Assembly: GCF_049615385.1 (NCBI RefSeq)
Contig: NZ_JBMZFL010000006.1
DNA: 64,000 nucleotides
Origin: Aequoribacter sp049615385
GTDB taxonomy: Bacteria; Pseudomonadota; Gammaproteobacteria; Pseudomonadales; Halieaceae
Direction: 5' to 3' (one strand)
In this document: piece by piece, positions 52,208 to 60,826 of the stretch
Numbering within the stretch: the stretch's first letter is position 1
Layout of the letters: the number at the start of each line of letters is the position of its first letter
The notes under the pieces: model-generated
What the model was told of the DNA's origin: nothing
What the model saw: only the letters and a program-made list of their open reading frames with translations
Database searches by the model: none
Position numbers and translations under genes: made by a program

Positions 52208-54241
52208 ATGAACAAAACATCCCTCGCGCCACTAAAACGCCTTTCTAACATTGCCGCCACACTCACTCTATCGGCGTTTTGCGTTTCAGCTCTCGCATCA
52301 GACAAAGGTGAATACACCGAGGACCGCGAAGCCTGCAGTCAATACAGCATCACCAAACGCCCACTATTTGGCGATCTTCACATCCACAGCCGCTTATCCT
52401 TTGACTCTTATCTATCGAGCCAGCGTAACGGACCAGACGAGGTCTATAACTACGCCAAGGGCCTCCCACTTACCCTACCAGGGGCCAATGGTGAGCAAAC
52501 CGTCATCGCACAAATTGACCGGCCACTGGACTTTGCCGCACTCACCGACCACGGCGAATTTTTAGGTCAAGTCGATGCCTGCCAGAATCCCGATTCAATC
52601 TTGGGCAAATTATGGCCAATGTGCATGATGTCGCGCGCACAAAACTTGTGGGTACAGCTCATCGCAGCGAGCTGGTGGACCAGGCTGGGTGGTCAGACAA
52701 CAGGCGAGCCTTCGCCTTCTAACGTTTGCTTATTTGAAGACTGTGACGGGCGGCAAATCAGTGTGTGGAACGAAGTTCAAGACGCCGCAGAGCGGCATTA
52801 CGACCGCTCCAGCGATTGCTCGTTTACGACCTTTGTGGGCTACGAGTACACCGATGCGTCAAACCAGAATAATCTGCACCGTAACGTCATTTTCCGCAAC
52901 GAACACACGACCAAAGCGCCTATTAGCATTTATGAGACAGGACAATCGGTAGTAGAGCTATGGACTCAGCTCGAAGAGCAATGCATCAAAGGCGACGAAG
53001 GTTGTGACGTTCTCGCAATACCGCACAATTCTAATTTGTCGGGCGGGATGATGTTCAAAGACCCCAAGACGCCGGATGAACTGCGTTTACGCCGCTCTAT
53101 GGAACCCTTGGTAGAATTGGTTCAGCATAAAGGTGCCTCGGAGTGTCGTTTCGATCGCTTGAGCGGTCGCGGCGTAGATACTACCGATGAACTGTGCGAC
53201 TTCGAGCAAATCCCCGCTGACAATTTACATATGCTGGGTAGTGTCGAAGGAGAAATGCGCTCAGATCGTGGAGAAGAAGTCAGCATAGACGATTTTGCCC
53301 GCCGCAATATGATCCGAAACGTCCTGAAAGACGGTGTCGCTCTGCGCTCAAAGCTCGGCGAAAACCCCTTCCAGTTTGGCTTTATTGGTAGCACCGATAC
53401 CCACAGTGCAACCGCTGGTGGCGCGCAGGAAAAGGGATACGTCGGCCACCTGGGACGCCGCGATTCCGAATACCGCAATGTGCAAGATCACTTTGTCTCT
53501 AACCCGGGCGGCCACGCGGTCGTCTGGGCCGAGGAAAACGCACGCGATGCGATCTTTGAAGCAATGCGACGCCGTGAAACCTACGCCACTTCAGGGACCC
53601 GCCCTATTGTACGATTCTTCGGAGGTGACTACCCAGCGGACGCCTGCACCGCCGTTAACCGTGCAGAACTCGGCTATGGTAAAGGTGTACCGATGGGCGC
53701 CGTTATTGAATCCGCTGAGCTCAACGGCCCTGCACGCTTTTTGGTGTACGCGCAGAAAGACGCTGGCACGGCAACACACCCCGGCTATGATTTACAGAGA
53801 ATTCAAATCATCAAAGGCTGGGCTGACGCTGAGGGCAATACGCACGAACAGGTCTTTGAAGTCGCAGGCAACCCCAACAATGGCGCGACCGTCGACCCTA
53901 ACTCCTGCGCCGCCGTGGGCTCGGGCTACAGCGAGCTCTGCACCGTTTGGGAAGACCCCAAGTTCAAGGCCGATGAGAACGCGTTTTACTATGCGCGAGT
54001 TGTGGAAAACCCCTCGTGTCGCTGGAGCACGCTGCAGTGCCTAGACGCTGGCGTAAATCCTTTCTCAGACCAATGTGAAGAGCAATCGCTGGCTGCATCA
54101 GAAAAAGCTCGAGAGGAACAAGGCGCCAGCGGCGAAGTGTACAAAAACTGCTGCCGTAGTGCAGAAAACGAGGCCTTTTACAGCCCCGTTATTCAAGAGC
54201 GAGCGTGGACGTCACCTATTTGGATTCAGTCTGCTCTTTAG
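52208..54241 (+). CDS. Exported DUF3604 protein
   Basis: A 677-residue protein with a Sec signal peptide (~1-31, ending SALAS). DUF3604 domains are PHP-like metal-dependent hydrolase relatives. Visible metal-type motifs are FGDLHIHSRLSFD, FAALTDHGEFLGQ, AIPHNSNLSG and IGSTDTHSATAGG, which together could hold a di- or tri-metal site. Many Cys residues (near 170-215, and CCRSAENE near the end) suggest disulfides in the periplasm. No substrate is known for this family. A strong terminator precedes it and GAGG lies ~10 bp before ATG 52208. Its 3' end overlaps the convergent SDR gene by 26 bp. Confidence 0.85.
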   Translation: MNKTSLAPLKRLSNIAATLTLSAFCVSALASDKGEYTEDREACSQYSITKRPLFGDLHIHSRLSFDSYLSSQRNGPDEVYNYAKGLPLTLPGANGEQTVIAQIDRPLDFAALTDHGEFLGQVDACQNPDSILGKLWPMCMMSRAQNLWVQLIAASWWTRLGGQTTGEPSPSNVCLFEDCDGRQISVWNEVQDAAERHYDRSSDCSFTTFVGYEYTDASNQNNLHRNVIFRNEHTTKAPISIYETGQSVVELWTQLEEQCIKGDEGCDVLAIPHNSNLSGGMMFKDPKTPDELRLRRSMEPLVELVQHKGASECRFDRLSGRGVDTTDELCDFEQIPADNLHMLGSVEGEMRSDRGEEVSIDDFARRNMIRNVLKDGVALRSKLGENPFQFGFIGSTDTHSATAGGAQEKGYVGHLGRRDSEYRNVQDHFVSNPGGHAVVWAEENARDAIFEAMRRRETYATSGTRPIVRFFGGDYPADACTAVNRAELGYGKGVPMGAVIESAELNGPARFLVYAQKDAGTATHPGYDLQRIQIIKGWADAEGNTHEQVFEVAGNPNNGATVDPNSCAAVGSGYSELCTVWEDPKFKADENAFYYARVVENPSCRWSTLQCLDAGVNPFSDQCEEQSLAASEKAREEQGASGEVYKNCCRSAENEAFYSPVIQERAWTSPIWIQSAL

Positions 54242-54998
54242 CTAGGTGCAAGAAGACGGGGACTTCACCACCCCCGTCAACTTCCAAAGCGGCACCCGAA
54301 ATATAAGACGCCTGCTCAGAGGCTAAAAACAAGACAGCTTTTGCCACATCTTCAGGTTCTGCCATTCGTTTTAAAGGCAGCATATTCGCCACGCGATCAA
54401 AGCCCGCCTGACCACCGTAATGGTCTACCGCTGCCTCGGTACGCACCAAACCCACCACGATGGCGTTAACCCGAATCTTGGGCCCCCACTCCATCGCCAG
54501 TGATCGCGTCGCACTCAGCAAACCCGCTTTTGCGGCGCCGTATACTGTCGTGTAAGGTGAGGGACGCACCCCACTCACACTGGCGATATTAACGATACTG
54601 CAGCCCTCGCGCTGTGACATCACAGCGTGCACTTGCTGTGAAAAGGTCAAAGGCGCAGTCAAGTTAAGAGCCAGTAACTTATCCGTTAAACGCGGACTGG
54701 CGCTAGCAAACTCGACTTCGGGGCTACCGCCGGCATTGTTGATCAAGACATCCACACCACCAAATGCGGCGACAGCGGCATCAATCACAGCTTGCGACTG
54801 CTCGGGGTCACGAATGTCAGCAGCGACAAAAAGTGCTTCTTTGCCATCAACGGCAATTGCTATCTCTGGCACACGACGACCACAAGCCACCACGTTCGCC
54901 CCTTCACTCAAAAAGGCCTGGCAAATGGCGCGCCCGATATAACCGGCACCGCCCGTCACAATGACTGTTTTATTGGCAAACTGGCTCATATAACTCAC
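54216..54998 (-). CDS. SDR
   Basis: A 260-residue classical SDR: GGAGYIGRA (Tyr in the glycine motif), NNAG, catalytic Ser in NIASVSGVRPSP, YGAAK, SGAALEVDGGGEV. It starts within the stop of the upstream SDR gene (4-bp overlap) and its last 26 bp overlap the 3' end of the convergent DUF3604 gene. The ligand is not evident; a hydroxysteroid is likely by context. Confidence 0.85.
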   Translation of the reverse strand: MSYMSQFANKTVIVTGGAGYIGRAICQAFLSEGANVVACGRRVPEIAIAVDGKEALFVAADIRDPEQSQAVIDAAVAAFGGVDVLINNAGGSPEVEFASASPRLTDKLLALNLTAPLTFSQQVHAVMSQREGCSIVNIASVSGVRPSPYTTVYGAAKAGLLSATRSLAMEWGPKIRVNAIVVGLVRTEAAVDHYGGQAGFDRVANMLPLKRMAEPEDVAKAVLFLASEQASYISGAALEVDGGGEVPVFLHLAKEQTESK

Positions 54999-55747
54999 AA
55001 ATAGGGAGGGTGAATAGTGGAGGTATTGTCTACACTCAGCGCAATACCGTTTACGTGTCGCGAATCGTCTGAGGCCAAGAAGAAAATCACGTTGGCTACA
55101 TCTTCAGGCTGGCACAAGAAGGGGGCTGAATTTTTGTACTGATCCGGATCATGACTGTTGGCCTGCCCCGCTATTTCTCGAACCATATCGGTATTAATGC
55201 CGTCGGGGTGAATCGAGTTACAGCGCACTTTATTCGCACGTTGCTTACACAACACCGCGGTGCTCATGGTCAATCCGCGCACCGCTGATTTTGAGGCCGT
55301 ATACGCACAGAAGTCGGGCACACCCATCAAGGCAGATGAAGAGCTCATATTGATAATCGAGCCACCACCGGCTTTCTCGAGACATGGCAACATGTATTTA
55401 ATCGCCAAGAACACACCATCACTATTCACCGCCATTAAACGGCGCCAACCTTCAAGCGACTCCATATCGATGTTACCAAACTGCAAAATCGCCGCGTTGT
55501 TCACCAAAATATTCAAATCAACGCCGTCAGCTTCAAGAGTTGCAACCACGCGCTGCCAGTCGGCCTCTTCGGCAACGTTTTGCTGAATAAAGGTTGCGCC
55601 AATCTCCGCCGCCGTGGTTTCGCCGCGATCAGCGACCACATCGGTAATGTACACCTTAGCACCCTCAGCAATGAACCGCTCGGCCGCCGCGCGCCCCACG
55701 CCTCGCGAACCACCTGTAATCAAAGCTGTTTTATTTTGTAATCTCAT
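54995..55747 (-). CDS. SDR
   Basis: A 250-residue SDR close in layout to 3beta/17beta- and 20beta-hydroxysteroid dehydrogenases: GGSRGVGRA, ITDVV after beta-2 (NAD+-type Asp), NNAA, catalytic Ser in NMSSSSALMG, YTASK and HPDGINTDM. The C-terminal VNGIALSVDNTSTIHPPYL replaces the usual VDGG with VDNT. It is first of a two-gene operon; a 3beta-hydroxysteroid role would provide the substrate of the ketosteroid isomerase, but this is inference. Confidence 0.85.
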   Translation of the reverse strand: MRLQNKTALITGGSRGVGRAAAERFIAEGAKVYITDVVADRGETTAAEIGATFIQQNVAEEADWQRVVATLEADGVDLNILVNNAAILQFGNIDMESLEGWRRLMAVNSDGVFLAIKYMLPCLEKAGGGSIINMSSSSALMGVPDFCAYTASKSAVRGLTMSTAVLCKQRANKVRCNSIHPDGINTDMVREIAGQANSHDPDQYKNSAPFLCQPEDVANVIFFLASDDSRHVNGIALSVDNTSTIHPPYL

Positions 55748-55881
55748 GCTTACCCCTCCATCAATGATTCGAACATTCTAACGGTAAATTTATATCCTTA
55801 GCTTAAGTCAGATGGACTAAGCAGTCGTCAGATTGTCGATTTCGCTTCGTGCTAGAGTTCGATTTTACAAAGGAGGACTAC

Positions 55882-56340
55882 ATGAGCACTTACATTGTTG
55901 AATCGCCCGCTGAACTTTTGAACCTAGTCGGCACCACACTCGGCCCCAGCGAACCACTCTTGATTGAACAAGAACGCATCAACCAATTCGCGGACGCGAC
56001 CGGCGACCATCAGTGGATTCACGTTGACCCTGAAAAAGCTAAAGACGGCCCCTTCGGCAGCACCATTGCCCACGGCTACCTAACCCTCTCGCTTGCCAAC
56101 TGGTTCCTACCGCAATTACTGCAAGTCAACAATGTATCGATGGGCGTGAACTATGGCGCCGAAAGCATTCGCTTCCCATCGACAGTACCAGTTAACAGCA
56201 CCATCCGCGCTACTGGTGAAATTACTTCCGCTGAAGAAGCGAAAGGGGGCGTAAAAGTCGTTGTGCGCATCACCATTACTGTAGAAGGCGCTGAACGTCC
56301 TGCGTGTATCGTCGATACGATCAGTATTTTTTATCCCTGA
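55882..56340 (+). CDS. MaoC-family enoyl-CoA hydratase (NodN-like)
   Basis: A 152-residue single-hotdog MaoC/NodN protein. ATG at 55882 follows AGGAGG by 5 bp; the frame opens 33 bp earlier without support. The hydratase-2 motif is DHQWIHVDPEKAKDGPFG followed by IAHGYLTLSL, with the catalytic Asp and His in place. It hydrates trans-2-enoyl-CoA. In steroid pathways MaoC hydratases act in side-chain beta-oxidation, so it may link to the dehydrogenases at 44-46 kb. It is a single gene, divergent from the SDR pair. Confidence 0.87.
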   Translation: MSTYIVESPAELLNLVGTTLGPSEPLLIEQERINQFADATGDHQWIHVDPEKAKDGPFGSTIAHGYLTLSLANWFLPQLLQVNNVSMGVNYGAESIRFPSTVPVNSTIRATGEITSAEEAKGGVKVVVRITITVEGAERPACIVDTISIFYP

Positions 56341-56420
56341 TACTGACACCGAGTTGCCACTGGACTCTGAAAATGCGCGAGCGCTAGCCGAGCGGCTGAA
56401 GCTTGTTTCGCGCGGAACGT

Positions 56421-56441
56421 CACGCGACAGGACGTCGCGTG
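56421..56441. repeat. Short perfect inverted repeat
   Basis: CACGCGAC and GTCGCGTG around AGGAC form an 8-bp GC stem within the 192-bp gap between convergent genes (MaoC and amidohydrolase). No T-run follows, so its role as a terminator is doubtful. Confidence 0.5.
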
Positions 56442-56483
56442 CGTAGCGTGCCATGGATGGCCTTGAAGCGATCCGCAAGAAAT

Positions 56484-56511
56484 TGGCTGAGACGTGAAGG
56501 CGGATCGTTAA
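56484..56511. repeat. 28-bp dispersed repeat, copy 1
   Basis: TGGCTGAGACG(T)GAAGG(C)GGATCGTTAA; it matches 26 of 28 bases at 61681-61708. It ends 21 bp after (downstream, on the minus strand) the stop of the amidohydrolase gene, the same spacing as the other copy from the TIGR03084 gene. Confidence 0.75.
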
Positions 56512-56532
56512 AAGCTCAAGCCTCTCAACTCG

Positions 56533-57405
56533 TTAATCGAGCTTAAACACCGTGCGCGCATTCTCGCGCAAAAACTTCGGCCACACCTCGTCGCGGAACG
56601 GTACGTTTGGCATATCGCTGAAGATACGCTCAAGCGACAAACCCATGGGGAAATAGCCGGCATACATCACTTTATCGGCACCGCGGGTATTGGCGTAATG
56701 GATGATGTCTTTGGGGTAGTGCTTGGGCGCAAACGCGCTGGTCATGTAGTACAGGTTAGGGTACTTAAGCATCAGCTTCCAAGCCAGATCCGTCCAGGGC
56801 TCGCCACCGTGGCGCATCACGACTTTCAGCTCAGGGAAGAACCAGCAAATTTCGTCGAGATGCTCGACCTTCTGAGGCTCCATTGGGATACGTGGCCCTG
56901 GCACACCAACACAGGTGCAAAAAGGAATGTCTAAGTCCACGCACGCGACAAAAATGGGGTACCACTTTTTGTCCGACAGCGAAACTTGTGGGCATAAACC
57001 TGACGGGAACGCTGTGACCGCTTTAAGATCGTATTTTTCTTTTAACCGACGAATTTTACGAACTTCTTCCATACCCTTGTTAGGGTTGCATTCGTAGCTG
57101 GCAATAAAACGATCGGGATGCTCTAGAACTGCTTTGTTCTGCAGCGTGTACTGATCTTCATCCACACCGATCATCGCTTTTTCAATGCCGAACTCATCCA
57201 TTTTTTGAATCGTATAGGCGATGTAATCATCCTGAACGCCGGTCCTGGGGATGTCTTTAAACATATATTGCGCCGGCATTTTGAACATCTCACGACTTTG
57301 TTCATCCATCAACAAAGGCTTGATGAAGTCGTAGTAATCCGACGTATCGTTGTTCGGAATCGCCATCATCAAATCGATGATCCCAATGTTTTCTGGCATT
57401 GCCAT
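56533..57405 (-). CDS. Amidohydrolase_2-fold protein lacking metal ligands
   Basis: A 290-residue TIM-barrel protein of the amidohydrolase_2 (ACMSD-like) family. The N-terminal D-x-H-x-H metal motif is DLMMA here, and the late catalytic Asp (usual GTDYP) is replaced (YAGYFPMG). RHGGEPW keeps the His of strand 6. So it is probably not a normal metal-dependent hydrolase; related proteins with such changes occur in catabolic gene clusters of proteobacteria. AGGAG lies 7 bp before ATG 57405. The OYE gene is 34 bp upstream, so the two probably share a transcript with SnoaL and the Kst4D-like gene. Confidence 0.8.
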   Translation of the reverse strand: MAMPENIGIIDLMMAIPNNDTSDYYDFIKPLLMDEQSREMFKMPAQYMFKDIPRTGVQDDYIAYTIQKMDEFGIEKAMIGVDEDQYTLQNKAVLEHPDRFIASYECNPNKGMEEVRKIRRLKEKYDLKAVTAFPSGLCPQVSLSDKKWYPIFVACVDLDIPFCTCVGVPGPRIPMEPQKVEHLDEICWFFPELKVVMRHGGEPWTDLAWKLMLKYPNLYYMTSAFAPKHYPKDIIHYANTRGADKVMYAGYFPMGLSLERIFSDMPNVPFRDEVWPKFLRENARTVFKLD

Positions 57406-57439
57406 GGTTAATCTCCTTACGTGAATTTGGTGTAGCCCA

Positions 57440-58507
57440 TTACGCGCTCATTGGTGGGTAATCGGTAAATCCTTCGGCTTCTCCGCCATAAAGTGTTTTC
57501 ATGTCGATTCGTGCAAGCTCAGCACCTGCTTGGAAGCGCGCAGGCAAATCCGGGTTCGCAATAAACGGACGACCAAAGCTAACCGCGTCGACCAGCCCAT
57601 CGGCAATAGCTTGGTTTGCTTCTTCTGCACTGTAGCTATCGTTAGCGATGACATGACCTTTGAAGTTCTCGCGAGCTAAAGCTAACGAATCTAAACCTGT
57701 CGAATTCATGCGAATCACGTGCAGGTAAGCCAAGTTGTAGTAATTAAGGCCTTGCATCAGGGCCGCAAAGGTTTCTTTTGGATCATCGTCCTGCAAATCA
57801 TTGAACGGGTTCGCTGGGCAAATACGCACGCCGACACGGTCGTGACCGACGGCTAAAGAAATTGCCGCAACAGTTTCTAAAACAAAACGCAGCCTATTGG
57901 CGAGACTGCCGCCATAATTATCTTCACGCTGATTCGTGCCGGTTGATAAAAACTGAGCTGGCAAATACCCCGAGGTACAGTGCAGTTCGACGCCCGCAAA
58001 ACCGGCCTGAATCGCCAGGATTGCCGAATTCACATACTGCGCCTGCACCTCTTTGATTTCTTCAAGCGTCATAGCTTCAGGTTCTGGCATGGGCTGCATA
58101 CCATTCGGGGTAAATATCTGACCCTTACAGGCTATGGCCGAAGGCGCCAAAAAGCGAGCACCTAACGCTTTGTTATCAGGGTGACCCACGCGGCCGCAGT
58201 GCATAAGCTGCGCCACCATTTGCCCACCCTCGGCTTTCACCGCGGCGGTTACCTTGGACCACGCCTCAGCATGCTCGGGCAAAAACAGGCCGGGCGTGCG
58301 GTTGTAACCTTTTCCATCTAGCGATGGATGCACACCCTCGCTAATAATAAGGCCGGCACTCGCTCGCTGACGATAGTAATCGACATGAAGCCCTGTCACC
58401 AAATCGTCGTCGGTCGCGCGACTGCGCGTCATTGGCGCCATGATAATCCGATTAGGAAGTTCGATAGCACCCAAAGTGATGGGCGAGAATAAAGCGTCTA
58501 AAGTCAT
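57440..58507 (-). CDS. Old Yellow Enzyme family NADH:flavin oxidoreductase
   Basis: A 355-residue FMN TIM-barrel ene-reductase. It has APMTRSRATDD, ISEGVHPS, AQLMHCGRVGHPDN, NQREDNYGGSLANRLRF and VSFGRPFIANPDL. The active-site pair is His-x-x-Asn (or His) in most members but reads HCTS here (GVELHCTSGYL), so the second residue is Ser. By family it reduces activated C=C bonds of enones; in a steroid cluster a ring enone is a likely substrate. Length is usual. Its partner genes are the SnoaL and flavoprotein genes upstream. Confidence 0.88.
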   Translation of the reverse strand: MTLDALFSPITLGAIELPNRIIMAPMTRSRATDDDLVTGLHVDYYRQRASAGLIISEGVHPSLDGKGYNRTPGLFLPEHAEAWSKVTAAVKAEGGQMVAQLMHCGRVGHPDNKALGARFLAPSAIACKGQIFTPNGMQPMPEPEAMTLEEIKEVQAQYVNSAILAIQAGFAGVELHCTSGYLPAQFLSTGTNQREDNYGGSLANRLRFVLETVAAISLAVGHDRVGVRICPANPFNDLQDDDPKETFAALMQGLNYYNLAYLHVIRMNSTGLDSLALARENFKGHVIANDSYSAEEANQAIADGLVDAVSFGRPFIANPDLPARFQAGAELARIDMKTLYGGEAEGFTDYPPMSA

Positions 58508-58515
58508 AGGATTCC

Positions 58516-59157
58516 TTAACGCGTGCGGATTTTAGGGTTGCCTTGTTGGCCCCGCATCGTCTTTAAAAATTGCTCGTAGGGAGCTGGCGCTGCAACAGAG
58601 GGTAGCTCATCCGAGGGTTCTTTATCCCAGAAAGCTTTCCAAGTTGGGAACAAATCGTGGTACGCACCTTCGTACGCGTCGCGATCGGGCCAGCGCATTT
58701 TGTTGTCGCCCACTGGGGGTTTATTCAGGTCGACGGCATACCAGTAGCAGGGCAAGCGACGCGCGAAATACCAGCGTCCGTCGATTCGCTCGTAGTGATC
58801 CCAGTAAATCATTTGCATAATGACCCACTCGATGTCGCCGTTCTCGGTAGGTGTTTCGTGCTCGTTTTTAGAATACACCACGCCTACCGCATGATCGGGG
58901 TCTTCAAATTCGATAATGTGGTTGCCGATATGGTGAGACGTACCCGTAAACTGCTCTCGCAGTGTTTGATCCATCCACTGCTTAAAGTAAGCGCGGCCCA
59001 CTTTGTCTTTACCCACGCGCACATTTTCAGGGAATAGGTTCACCATAGCGTCTAGGTCGCGCATATCCAGCGACAGCGAGTATTTAGCCGCCAGTTGACG
59101 AATCTCGTCTAGAGACTCTAAGCGGTCCAACCTTCTCAAAATTTCTGCATCTGACAT
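58516..59157 (-). CDS. SnoaL-like protein
   Basis: A 213-residue NTF2-like protein. ATG at 59157 (MSDAEILRRLDRLES) is chosen since AAGGA lies 7 bp ahead and it follows the flavoprotein stop by 10 bp; the longer frame to 59265 reads into that gene. Recognisable parts are DEIRQLAAKYSLSLDMRDLDAM, the strand VIMQMIYWDHYERIDGRWYFARR, and a Trp-rich C-terminal tail (GAYHDLFPTWKAFWDKE) beyond the usual fold. It may bind or isomerise a steroid. The function is unknown. Confidence 0.82.
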   Translation of the reverse strand: MSDAEILRRLDRLESLDEIRQLAAKYSLSLDMRDLDAMVNLFPENVRVGKDKVGRAYFKQWMDQTLREQFTGTSHHIGNHIIEFEDPDHAVGVVYSKNEHETPTENGDIEWVIMQMIYWDHYERIDGRWYFARRLPCYWYAVDLNKPPVGDNKMRWPDRDAYEGAYHDLFPTWKAFWDKEPSDELPSVAAPAPYEQFLKTMRGQQGNPKIRTR

Positions 59158-59167
59158 TGAATAATCC

Positions 59168-60637
59168 TTAAGACTTGGCAATATGAAGACCAGCAACGCG
59201 ACCACTGAACGAAGCATCGCCCACCGAGCTACCCGAAGCGTAGCCATCACCACGCCGAGGCACACCGCAGGCCGTGCGACCCGCTGCGTACAAACCGGGG
59301 ATCACTTCACCGCCAGCGGTAAGCACCTGGCCATCCACCGTAGTATCAAGACCACCTAGCGTGAAGTAGGGGTAGAAGGTGCCGTTGCCTGGGGTGCAAT
59401 CCAGCGCGACCAATGGTGGCTCAAGCGGCTTTAACCATGCAGCATCTTTATGGAACAGTGGGTCCTGTCCTTCTTTGGCAAAACGGTTGAAGGTCTCGAT
59501 GCAGTTTTGCAGCTGACCATCGGGCAGACTAAGCTCTGCTGCAAGTTCATCAACGGTTTCGCCTGTTCCACCAATGGGAGAGCCCAAATAAGACTGTGTC
59601 TCATACCCCTCGTAATCCTCGACATTCATCACAAAGTAAACGGGACCGCCGACTTGACGCAAACAAGCGGCACCGACTCGACCGTGGTACGCATCTTCGT
59701 TAATAAATCGCTGACCCTGGGCGTTGACTAAGATACCGTAGGTCAGTGTCGCAGGAGGGTAGTAAGGCAGACTCACAAAGCCTTCGTGCATGTTAATGAC
59801 AGCACCGCCCACACTCATGCCCATTTGAATGCCCGACCCCGTATCGTTCGGGTTACCAATAGGCACACTCGCTTTCAGTAGCTCTGGCGCATACTGCTTA
59901 ACCATGTCTTCGTTCATGACAAAGCCACCAGAGCACAACATGACACCCTTTGTGGCCTCAACGAACTTTTCTTGCATATCTTGACGAATAACGGCTCCAC
60001 ACACGCGTAAAGCAGAGCCTTCGTTCGACACAATAAGCTTTAGCACGCGGGTATCAAATCGCTGCTCAATACCACGCTTGGCGACAGCCTCCGCCATAAT
60101 CTTCATAAAAAGCGGACCGCCGTTGTCACCCTCGACGTACAAATTATGACCACGCGGTGCCGCAGGAATGTGATCTTTAAACGGCCAGGCTTTTTCGCTA
60201 CCGGTAAACAACAAACAATCGTCGGTTAAGGCCATCATGGCGCGGCCAGGGTACTCGGAGTCTTTAAACGGCACGCCCTGCTCGACCAACCAGTCAAAGT
60301 GTTCAACACTTTCATCACAGTAACGGCGAGTTTTCTCGGCACTCGCCTGGGGGGCGTTCGACATCATCAAATAGTCGTACATAGCATCTGCGGTGTCTTC
60401 ATAGCCCACCGCTTTTTGAACCCTCGTACCACCGCCCAAATACAGCTCGGCAGATGACAAGGCGGTTGAGCCCCCAGCGTCCGACGCCGCCTCAACAATC
60501 ATCACTTTTGCGCCGCTGTCGTGCGCCGCTATGGCCGAGCATGCACCGGCTGCGCCAAAACCCACTACGAGCACATCCACCTGAGCATCCCAATGCTCGA
60601 CCTCGCTTCGCTGTATAGGCTTAAACTTACTGCTCAC
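59168..60637 (-). CDS. Kst4D-like FAD-dependent 3-ketosteroid dehydrogenase
   Basis: A 489-residue FAD_binding_2 protein of the KstD/Kst4D/fumarate-reductase superfamily. The FAD motif is VVGFGAAGACSAIAAHDSGAKVMIVEAASDAGGSTALS-like (read from residue ~22), and the C-terminus has TLGGLDTTVDGQVL, GLYAAGRTACGVPRRGDGY and SGSSVGDASFSGR. This end resembles 3-keto-5alpha-steroid delta4-dehydrogenase more than KstD, lacking the YPGxG motif. It would introduce the 4,5 double bond into saturated 5alpha steroids. The divergent 5alpha-reductase homologue catalyses the reverse type of reaction. First gene of its operon. Confidence 0.82.
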   Translation of the reverse strand: MSSKFKPIQRSEVEHWDAQVDVLVVGFGAAGACSAIAAHDSGAKVMIVEAASDAGGSTALSSAELYLGGGTRVQKAVGYEDTADAMYDYLMMSNAPQASAEKTRRYCDESVEHFDWLVEQGVPFKDSEYPGRAMMALTDDCLLFTGSEKAWPFKDHIPAAPRGHNLYVEGDNGGPLFMKIMAEAVAKRGIEQRFDTRVLKLIVSNEGSALRVCGAVIRQDMQEKFVEATKGVMLCSGGFVMNEDMVKQYAPELLKASVPIGNPNDTGSGIQMGMSVGGAVINMHEGFVSLPYYPPATLTYGILVNAQGQRFINEDAYHGRVGAACLRQVGGPVYFVMNVEDYEGYETQSYLGSPIGGTGETVDELAAELSLPDGQLQNCIETFNRFAKEGQDPLFHKDAAWLKPLEPPLVALDCTPGNGTFYPYFTLGGLDTTVDGQVLTAGGEVIPGLYAAGRTACGVPRRGDGYASGSSVGDASFSGRVAGLHIAKS

Positions 60638-60826
60638 AATACAACCTTCCCTAATCTTGTTTTCATTTTATGGGCCAACCTTATAAGTTTTCCCCCCCAC
60701 ACACAGCCCTCATTTGGACGATAGCTCGCCAAGGATAAAAGCCATAGTCCGAATGTGTGTTAACGGGACCCACCATAGTGCGGTAGCCTAGGCACCAACG
60801 ATGACAATAGACAGGGTAGTAAGGCT

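Noticed and set aside
56341..56532. Remnant of a coding sequence (frame with LDSENARALAERLKL) in the gap after the MaoC gene
   Set aside because: The plus-strand frame is short, has internal stops and no family match; I cannot support a pseudogene.
59158..59265. N-terminal hydrophobic extension (possible signal peptide) of the SnoaL protein
   Set aside because: It lies within the flavoprotein 3' end and the real start has a good ribosome binding site at 59157.
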